A stretch of 64,000 bases of DNA. Source: Scortum barcoo. Lineage: Eukaryota > Chordata > Actinopteri > Centrarchiformes > Terapontidae. Position numbers and translations under genes: made by a program. Below are positions 57,132 through 64,000 of the stretch, piece after piece. Below the pieces are notes generated by a model. It saw nothing but the letters and a program-made list of their open reading frames with translations. It did no database searches and was not told the origin of the DNA. The stretch spans positions 23,877,010-23,941,009 of the forward strand of contig CM041543.1 in assembly GCA_023238725.1 (NCBI GenBank), read 5' to 3'. Positions within the stretch are counted from its first letter, which is position 1, and the number at the start of each line of letters is the position of its first letter.

Positions 57132-58108
57132 CGTCACAGCTTCATGCTGTTCACTTCCTGTTGTCCATCTGCACGGCTCAGTCTGAGTGGAAACATTAAG
57201 GACAAAGAGACAAAGACCTGAGACCTGAACCTGACTGCAACTAAACCCTGAAGCTGTTTCTGTCAGCTGACAGCTTCACTCAAACTTCTCTCACATGTTG
57301 TACATTTCAAACTCCACAGCTGAACCCTGCAGGACCACCTGACTCCACCTTTTTGCTCCCTGCTTTGTTCAAACTCACAGCTTTATTTGAAATCCCAGTA
57401 GAGTTCACAGAGTTTACAAAGATCCATTTGAGGGATGAAATGCTGTGAAATGAGAATATTTCACTCCATGGAAACTTCACAGAGCTTCAGTGAGGAACAT
57501 GAAACATCACATCTGCACCGTGTGGCTGTAATGTTTTGTTTTTCCTGCTTTAGCCTCTGAGATCCATGAAAGGAAATCTTAATGCTCACAATCATATTTT
57601 AGAAAACTCTTCTCAGAAAGAAAACAAGTTTTCCCAGTTTGGTGTGGAAGAAGTGGACTGGTCTGCACAGAGTCCTGATCCCAACCCGGTCCAAAGGAAC
57701 CAGATGTGATCAGCAACATCAGTGTTGGACCTCACTGATGCTCTGCTGTCTGAATGGGAGCAAAGCAGCTGCTGCAGGTTCAACATCTGAAGAGACTGAA
57801 AGCAGAAGAGTGGAGGCTGTTACACTATCACATATGGAGCTGTCCACATACTTTTGGCCACATAGTGTCTCTGATATCGTTCGAGTCGGAGAACCTCAGA
57901 GCGTCTGCTGCTGGTTTCTAACCTGTGACGTTAAAAACACTCCGACTCTCATCTGTGTTTGTGTTTCTGAACGTTTTCATGACAAACCTCATCAAAGGTG
58001 AAATAATTCTTATTTTAACATGTCGGCGAAGGGAAACTGTATTACTGTGTATGAGAGGAGGGTTAAATATGAACGTCCACTTTGATTTTACTCTTCTCAT
58101 TTTCTGTC
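57132..58108 (+). other. ASAP2 3' UTR
   Basis: About 1 kb from the stop to the poly(A) signal, with no other gene. It contains a Tc1-derived segment at 57,645-57,875. Confidence 0.65.
57645..57875 (+). mobile_element. Tc1-family 3' remnant in the ASAP2 3' UTR
   Basis: GTGGACTGGTCTGCACAGAG and TCCTGATCCCAACCCGGTCC recall the Tc1 block (DWSAQSPDLNP). AGAGTGGAGGCTGTTA and the terminus GTCCACATACTTTTGGCCAC follow in the order expected for the 3' end of such an element. Confidence 0.7.
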
Positions 58109-58114
58109 AATAAA
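58109..58114 (+). promoter_or_regulatory. ASAP2 polyadenylation signal
   Basis: AATAAA in GTCAATAAACACC, about 0.98 kb after the stop codon; the first canonical signal in a plausible place. Confidence 0.6.
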
Positions 58115-58627
58115 CACCTGAAATCACTCCTTTATCAACAAGAAATGTCTTTTGTGCTCTTTTAATGAACCGTCTGATTTTACAGACAAACAACGACGTA
58201 CAAACTCTTTCCTCTCTCCATCTTTCTTTCCTTTTTATTTTCACATTATTCTCTTTTATTTGTTCCCTTGATTTTCAACCTTTTGTCCCTCTCATCTCTG
58301 CCTTCTTTCTGATTTTTTGTTTATTCTTTTCTTCCATTTTTACCTCTCACACTGTAAATAATGATTATTTTTTAATCAGTTTAATTGAAGCTGACTTCTT
58401 CAAATGCCTTGTTTTGTCTGACCATCAGTCCAAAAGTCTTCAGTTCACTGAACATGGACAAGCTTTAAAAATCCTGTTGAGTCCTTTAATTGTTGATATA
58501 TTCTTTAAGTGGTAGTTCGATGACATTGGCGTTTCCTTAATGTTGAAATTAATATATGTTGTACCTGTTGAAATTCAGTCCATTCTATTTTATTGATATT
58601 TTAAATTTCAAGTTTCTGTTGTAAATA

Positions 58628-59082
58628 TAGTAGAGGACCAATGAGATCCACACTGCTGCTTCATCACATCTTTGAGTGCTGAGCTGCTCTTTAGTTCATC
58701 AGATGGTCAGTTAGCCCCACCTAGTGGACAGATAGTAGAACTCCATCATCTGATGTGTGATTTCTCTGACTCTGACCTGGTTTCTGTTTCAGGTTAAACT
58801 GGTTTTCACGTCACTCTGATGTTTTTCTAGACTCTGAACTTGTGAGGCTGTGACGGCGTCCTCAGATCAAATGCACACAGACACCAGGACTGAGCAGGAA
58901 GAAATGAGCAGCTTCTTCTCTCCCAGTGTTTCCTCCACACATGAAGGTGGAAAGTGTCTGTAAGCTGACCTGAAGTCAGTTCAGCAGGTGAGAATCCTAC
59001 CAGAGGAATCTGTAAATGTTTGATCATCAGGATCACTTTGATCACATTGTGCTGTATCACTGTTTAACTGGATAGTAGAATT
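58628..59082 (+). pseudogene. NLR copy 3: 5' flank and 5' exon only
   Basis: From TAGAGGACCAATGAGATCCA to GTATCACTGTTTAACTGGA this block matches 35,086-35,532 of NLR copy 2 with only rare differences (for example TTAGCCCCACC for TTAGCACCACC). The 5' exon (58,793-58,987) is identical to both other copies. Homology stops at about 59,082, and no coding exon follows. It begins about 510 bp after the ASAP2 poly(A) signal. Confidence 0.85.
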
Positions 59083-59535
59083 TTTTTCTTGGTGCTTTAC
59101 AGATGTTTTGAAATGTTTTTGACTCCTGTAGAATATTCACGAGTATTTCTATGAATTGAAGGACAATAATTTGAGAATGATTCGCACATATTACTGTGTA
59201 CATGTTTCCAAAAAAAGGGAAAAAAAAAAGTCACCTGAGCTTTTGTCATCTTTGAAAAATGCAGAACTGGTTGGATAGTTTGGATCAACCCGCCCTATTT
59301 TTTTTAAACTGTTAGCACTCCAAGCATTAACAGCTGACACAATTTAATTTATTGATCAGCAAAACACAAGTGTCCACCTTTGTTTATTTATTAGTTTACT
59401 TTATTGAGAGGCCAACAGGGCATGCAGTAATCAAGCTGATAGTGAATTTGAAGAGCAGCCTCTGTTGAACTACAACACACTAATTTAAAAAGTATCTTCT
59501 GTCTGTGAACTGAAAATGCTTAAATAAAACAGGTG
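59083..59535. other. Unassigned AT-rich spacer
   Basis: Diverges from the NLR intron at GGATAGTAGAATTTTT, though GCAGAACTGGTTGGATAGTT and GGATCAACCCG (59,260-59,290) recall the same intron (12,567-12,595), suggesting a highly diverged continuation. No coding sequence. Confidence 0.4.
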
Positions 59536-60127
59536 TTAAGATTCAAGAATTTATTGTCATTACACAACAATTACATCAGCAATCATTGGTAATGAAATTC
59601 TTAAGTCCCAGGCTCTCCTAACAATGCTAAGAAACAAGAAACAAGAAAAGCAAAAGATAATTTAGAAATAAAAAAACAAATAAAATAAAATAAAATTTAA
59701 ACATAAATAATAAACTAGAGTAATAAAATAAGTAAGACCTTAAAATATAAGTTATGCAAATAAAATATAAACTGTACTATAATGTAAAGTATTATAGTAA
59801 CATATATACAATAGATATATATACAGTAGAATAAACTATATGCACAGCAGAAGTGGTGGGGTTATTGAGAAGTGGTGGTGTTGTGAACACAGTTATAAAA
59901 GTCTTATGGCCTGCGGGATGAAGCTTCCCTGAGCCTGGTGGTTCAGCTCGAATGCTGCGGAACCGTCGGCCAGACGGCAGCAGGCAGAACAGTTTGTAGC
60001 TGGGTGACTGGGGTCCTTAATGATTTTGGTGGCCTTCTTCCTACACCGCTGGGTGTAGAGGTCCTCCATGGATGGCAGCTCTGTCCTGGTGATGTGCTGA
60101 GCAGCTTTCACCACCCTCTGTAGAGCC

Positions 60128-61201
60128 TTATGGTTGAGGGCGGTGCAGCTGCTGTACCAGGCGGTGATGCAGCAGCCAGTCAGGATACTCTCTATGGGTC
60201 ACCTGTAGAACCTGCAGAGTAACCTTGAGTCCATGTTGAGCCTCCAGCAGCCTGCGGAGGAAGAAGAGCCGCTGTCTGGCTGACTTTGTGATGAAGTCAG
60301 TGTGATGAGTCCAGGTGAGGTCCTCGCTGATGTGAACCCCGAGGAACCTGAAGCTGTTGACTCTCTCCACCGTAGTCCCGTTGATGGAGAGGGGGGCGTG
60401 TTCCTCTCTCTGCCTCCTCCTGAAGTCCACGATCAGCTCCTTAGTTTTGCTGACGTTGAGATGGAGGTTGTTGTCCTGGCACCAAGATGTCAGGGCTCTG
60501 ACCTCCTCTCTGTAGGCCGTCTCAGTCGAGTCGCCGGTGATCAGGCCAATGACGGTCGTGTCGTCAGCAAATTTGACGATGGTGTTGGAGCTGTGAGTGG
60601 CCACGCAGTCATCATGCGTGAACAGGGAGTACAGCAGAGGGCTGAGCACACAGCCCTGGGGAGGGGCGCCGGTGTTCAGAGTCAGGGATGGAGGATGTGG
60701 TGCTGCCCATCCGCACACAGCCTGGGGTCTGCCCGTCAGGAAGTTCAGGATCCAGTCATCACACAGGGCACTGTTGAGCCCGAGGAGGTCTCTGAGCTTG
60801 GTGACGAGCTTGGAGGGCACGATGGTGTTGAATGCTGAACTGTAGTCAATGAACAGCATTCTCACATATGTGTCCCTCTGGTCCAGGTGGGAGAGGGCAG
60901 TGTGGAGGGTGAGGGCGATGGCATCTTCAGTTGACCTATTGGGCCTGTAGGCAAACTGAAGTGGGTCCAGTGAGTCCGGGATGGAGGAGGTGATGAATGA
61001 TTTGACTAACCGCAACTCAAAGCACTTCATGATGATGGTGGAGGTGAGTGCTACTGGGCGGTAGTCATTCAGGGAGAGGATTTTGGTTTTCTTGGGGACA
61101 GGGACAATGATGGTCTCCTTGAAGCATGTGGGGACTACAGACTGGAGCAGTGACATGTTGAAAATGTCTGCAAAGACGTCTGCCAGCTGATCTGCACACA
61201 C
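60128..61201 (-). CDS. LINE reverse transcriptase, 357-codon open frame
   Basis: Contains IIVPVPKKTKILSLNDYRP, ALTSTIIMKCFELRLVKSF, LQFAYRPNRSTEDAIALT, the catalytic MLFIDYSSAFNTIVPSK, GAPPQGCVLSPLLYSLFTHD, the active site KFADDTTVIGL and LNVSKTKELIVDFR, FRFLGVHISEDLTWT. Small lesions are visible even inside it (GAPPQG for the usual GAPQG, THDDC for THDC). They suggest compensating base gains rather than a clean protein. The C-terminal part goes on at 59,893-60,114 (IKDPSHPATN, FIPQAIRLL). Confidence 0.9.
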   Translation of the reverse strand: MCADQLADVFADIFNMSLLQSVVPTCFKETIIVPVPKKTKILSLNDYRPVALTSTIIMKCFELRLVKSFITSSIPDSLDPLQFAYRPNRSTEDAIALTLHTALSHLDQRDTYVRMLFIDYSSAFNTIVPSKLVTKLRDLLGLNSALCDDWILNFLTGRPQAVCGWAAPHPPSLTLNTGAPPQGCVLSPLLYSLFTHDDCVATHSSNTIVKFADDTTVIGLITGDSTETAYREEVRALTSWCQDNNLHLNVSKTKELIVDFRRRQREEHAPLSINGTTVERVNSFRFLGVHISEDLTWTHHTDFITKSARQRLFFLRRLLEAQHGLKVTLQVLQVTHREYPDWLLHHRLVQQLHRPQP

Positions 61202-61350
61202 CTTGAGAGCTCGGCCGGGGATGCCGTCAGGTCCAGGAGCCTTACGTGTGTTAATCCGTTTTAAGAGTTCTGCACACGTCTGCCCTGGATATCACAGGAG
61301 GGCAGTGGTCCTCCTGAGCCTTTTGCACCTCCACAGCTGGAGAGCTGCTC

Positions 61351-61686
61351 TCAAAGCGCATAAAAAGTGTTCAGCTTATCAGGCAGAGATGCAGACATCA
61401 CCTCAGCACTGCTGATCTTCTTTTTGTAGTCCGTCAGAGTTTTTAATCCAGCCCACATGCTCCTGGTGTTGGAGTCCTTGTAATGAGACTCCACTTTGTC
61501 CCTGTACTGTCTCTTTGCGCTGCTGATGGCTCTCCGGAGCGCGTACCTGGACTTCCTGTACTCCTCCAAATCACCTGAGTTGTAGGCATTCTGTCCGTGC
61601 TTTAAGTTTGGCACGGACTTCTCCGTTAACCCAGGGCTTCTGATTGGGGAATGTCTGCACAGTAGTGATCCTCGGTACGACGTCAT
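61351..61686 (-). CDS. LINE linker between endonuclease and RT
   Basis: A 111-codon frame with YNSGDLEEYRKSRYALRRAI, SSAKRQYRDKVESHYKDSN and TRSMWAGLKTLTDYK, the basic helical linker typical of CR1/Rex1 ORF2 proteins. Confidence 0.75.
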   Translation of the reverse strand: MTSYRGSLLCRHSPIRSPGLTEKSVPNLKHGQNAYNSGDLEEYRKSRYALRRAISSAKRQYRDKVESHYKDSNTRSMWAGLKTLTDYKKKISSAEVMSASLPDKLNTFYAL

Positions 61687-61901
61687 CGATGCATTTTCCT
61701 GATGTATCCAATGACCGCGTCCGTGTATGTGTTTATGTCTGTGTCCTTAAACACACACCACTCCGTCGATGAAGCTGAAGCAGGCGCAGAGCCAGAGAGC
61801 CAAATCTGATTGGTCGGACCACTGCTGAATGGTCCCGCGTCACCGGTCCGTCACGCTTCAGTTTCTGCCTATAGGAAGGCAGCAGCAGAACTGAGGCGTG
61901 G

Positions 61902-62559
61902 TCAGATTTTCCGAATGGAGAGCGAGGGAGGAGCTTGTACGTGTCCTTGTAAGGGGTGTAAACATGATCGAGTGTGTTCTCGCCACTTGCCGCGCGTGGG
62001 ACAGCTGATGTGTTGGTGGTATCTCGGCAGGACTTTCCTCAGGTTGGCGCTGTTAAAGTCCCCGGCTACAATAAACGCAGCCTCCGGGCCGTGAGGTCTC
62101 TGTCCTGTCGATAACTCAAACATACAGCTCGTCCATGGCCTTGTTGTTGTCGGCGTGTGGCGGAACATATACACTGCTGTCATGACAACCGATGTAAACT
62201 CACGCAGAAGATAATAAGGCCTGGCATCTGATCATGAGGTGCTCCAGGTCCGGAGAACAGCCCGTAGAAATAATCTCCACGTCTGAGCACCACTTGATGT
62301 TCACCATGAAGCAGACACCTCCTCCCTTGCTCTTCCCTGAATTAATTGTCCGGTCCTGTCGGTGAATGGAGAGTCCCTCGGGAACAATGGCGGAGTCCAG
62401 GATCGAAGGGTCGAGCCAAGTTTCCGTGAAAACCAAAACGTTACAGTTTTTAATGTCCCGTTGAAACGCCATCCTGCTCTGGAGTTCATCCAGCTTGTTA
62501 TCCAGAGACTGAACATTAGCCAGAAGAATACTCGGGACAGGAGGCAGCCGGTTTTCCAC
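61902..62559 (-). pseudogene. LINE endonuclease domain, two frames
   Basis: 62,559-62,200 encodes SILLANVQSLDNKLDELQSR, VLVFTETWLDPSILDSAIVP and KGGGVCFMVN, the N-terminal half of an AP-type endonuclease. 62,183-61,902 continues with VAGDFNSANLRKVLPRYHQH. Frames are broken between them and after. Confidence 0.85.
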
Positions 62560-62879
62560 GTTTCCTCAGCCGGACTAGGACTCCGGCCCGCGACCCTCTT
62601 TTCCTCCGCCGCCTCCGCTGCTCAGGTTCAACAACAGGTAGGCTCCGTCCATGGAGATTCACCATTGTATGCGCTGGTGGCGGTGGCGATGAAAAAGTTT
62701 TTTCCACCACTGACCTAATTTGTAGAAGTTTTTCTCTATCATATTGTATGATAGGGCTCTCTTTTAGCAGGTTGCATAACTTCAAAGAAGAAATAAATAA
62801 ATAACAAAATAGTGCAAAAAAACAGCAAAGTTGAGGGGAGAGCTCGAGACACGGCAGCCATCCTCGGCGCCATCTTGCG

Positions 62880-62908
62880 AGACAGGTTAGGTTAGGTTAG
62901 AGGTTAGG
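62880..62908. repeat. GGTTA short tandem repeat
   Basis: GGTTAGGTTAGGTTAGAGGT at the junction of the LINE 5' end and the LTR-element remnant. The period is five bases, so it is not the vertebrate telomere repeat. Confidence 0.8.
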
Positions 62909-64000
62909 TGCAGGGCTAAGTGGAGTTTCTGGACCCAGATCGATGGCCAGGAGACAGGCTGGGAGTGCGGCTGGGTCGCAGACTGTAGGCTAGCAGGCCA
63001 AGGCTGCGGCTGCGGCTGGAGCTGACGCTGTGGCTTGGCAGGCTGGAGCTGTGGCGGTGACATGAAGTTGCTGTGGGTTAGCAGGCCAAGGCTGCGGCTG
63101 CGGCTGAAGTTGGGGCTTTGGCTTGACCGGCTGAAGAGACTGTGGAAGATGAAACAACTGGAGCTTGGCTGGCTGAGTGTCCAGAGCAGTCAGCAGTTCC
63201 TCAAACAAGGCACTCTTCTCAACAGCCAGGAGTCGCGAGCCAAGCGATCAATCACCTCCTATATACCTATCCGCCGGTCCACGGGGTCCAGGCACGAGTA
63301 CATGGCGACAAAGGTCCTTGATCATCTGAAATGATCTCTCTCCATGTTCCCAGGGGCCTACGGTGTCCGCTGGGTCCATGTCTGAATCGTCGTGTCGTTC
63401 TGTTAGGGTAGGTGCAGGGCTAAGTGGAGTTTCTGGACCCAGTATGCTTGAGACGAGGCAGGAGGCAGAGTAGATGGTAGGACTCTTTATTACAGGAACA
63501 AGGCAGGAAACAAACACGGGTTGGTGACATACCATGCATAGCACAGGGAAGCACAGACGACACGACAAAGAACAAAAGGAGAATGACTAACTTAACCAAA
63601 TACACTGTGGAGGAAAGGGAAGTGGAAACAGGTGAGGAGGAGACTAATGGGGACAGGTGGGAGACTAATTGGAAGGTGAAACCAATTGGGGCGGAGCAGG
63701 CAATCAAAATGGGAGAGGAAACACACAAGGACAGGAAGTAACGTGGTCACAGAAGTGAGGAGAGGCAAGAATACAAAATAAAACAGGAAGTGCACACAGC
63801 CATGAGACAGAAACAAGAACTAACAGAACAAAATATAAGGACCGGGAAACAAGAAACGCGAGATGGGACACCAGGAACACGACAACCACAAGGAAGACAA
63901 TGAACATAACACAAGACAGGAAAACACAAAGGGCACAAGAACAAGACAACATGCACACATAACAAAAGGTCCAATATATTTTTCCCACTTTCAAACCAAA
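62907..64000 (-). mobile_element. LTR retrotransposon remnant: LTR plus start of gag, minus strand
   Basis: From the window end leftward there is an LTR-like region with AATAAAGAGTCC (minus strand, near 63,490) ending at about 63,404 in CTACCCTAACA. A gag-like start follows: MDPADTVGPWEHGERSFQ, MIKDLCRHVLVPGP, then FEELLTALDTQPAKLQLFHL and a Pro/Gln/Ala-rich repeat (PQLQPQPQPWPANPQ). The element then stops at 62,938, where the same 31-bp block that ends the LTR (GCAGGGCTAAGTGGAGTTTC plus CTGGACCCAG) reappears at 62,910-62,940. The family is probably gypsy-like but not proven. The start of the LTR is outside the window or at its edge. Confidence 0.65.

Larger units (their letters stand above)
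59536..62872 (-). mobile_element. Rex1/CR1-like non-LTR retrotransposon, near full length
   Basis: Minus strand. The 5' end is near CAAGATGGCGCCGAGGATGG (62,872), then an endonuclease, a linker, reverse transcriptase and a C-terminal segment, ending near CAATAAATTCTTGAATC (59,540). Order and orientation are consistent with one insertion. Several shifts break the reading frame. Assigned to the Rex1/Babar-CR1 group from the RT block YSSAFNTIVPSK and its style; the exact family is not certain. Confidence 0.85.

Noticed and set aside
62880..62908. Telomere-like GGTTAG run
   Set aside because: The period is five bases (GGTTA) and very short; the vertebrate telomere unit is six bases, TTAGGG.

Overview
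This window looks like nuclear DNA of a teleost fish, probably a percomorph. It has spliced vertebrate exons with GT/AG borders, fish-type NLR immune receptor genes (FISNA-NACHT, leucine-rich repeats, PRY/SPRY), and a dense load of fish retrotransposons including Rex3. The species cannot be told from the sequence. There is no bacterial-style operon and no rRNA, convincing tRNA gene or CRISPR array.

Layout. (1) 0.76-1.36 kb: three consecutive phase-compatible exons of CPSF3, the pre-mRNA 3'-end cleavage endonuclease. (2) 1.7-3.4 kb: several minisatellites. (3) 5.84-9.26 kb: a Rex3 retrotransposon bounded by a 12-bp target-site duplication. (4) 9.37 kb: one exon from the N-terminal BAR region of ASAP2. 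(5) 12.1-21.9 kb: NLR copy 1, broken. (6) 22.9-34.9 kb: a nest of repeats with an LTR-like segment, Tc1 remnant, a degenerate ~30-bp tandem array, L2-like and L1-like LINE pieces, and a deleted BEL/Pao element lying between two L1 fragments. (7) 35.2-46.3 kb: NLR copy 2, a paralogue of copy 1 on the same strand about 23.2 kb away, also broken, with a minus-strand CCDC106-like spliced fragment in a late intron. (8) 46.8-51.4 kb: a Tc1 element with both ends and a 5'-truncated chromodomain Ty3/gypsy element with its 3' LTR. (9) 53.9-58.1 kb: the last six recognised coding exons and 3' end of ASAP2 (proline-rich linker and SH3 domain). (10) 58.6-59.1 kb: a third copy of the NLR 5' exon block. (11) 59.5-64 kb: a minus-strand Rex1/CR1-like LINE and a minus-strand LTR-element remnant.

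Main points. ASAP2 has an early BAR exon at 9.4 kb and its C-terminal exons at 53.9-57.1 kb, but no exon for most of BAR or for PH, ArfGAP or ankyrin repeats was found in the 44.5 kb between them. That space holds the NLR duplication and transposons. CPSF3 is cut off after three exons. Either this locus was rebuilt by NLR duplication and repeat recombination, or the sequence joins pieces that do not belong together. Many frameshifts in the NLR copies, Rex3 and even one ASAP2 exon are single-base insertions that restore a good protein when ignored. Part of the apparent pseudogene decay may therefore be sequencing error.
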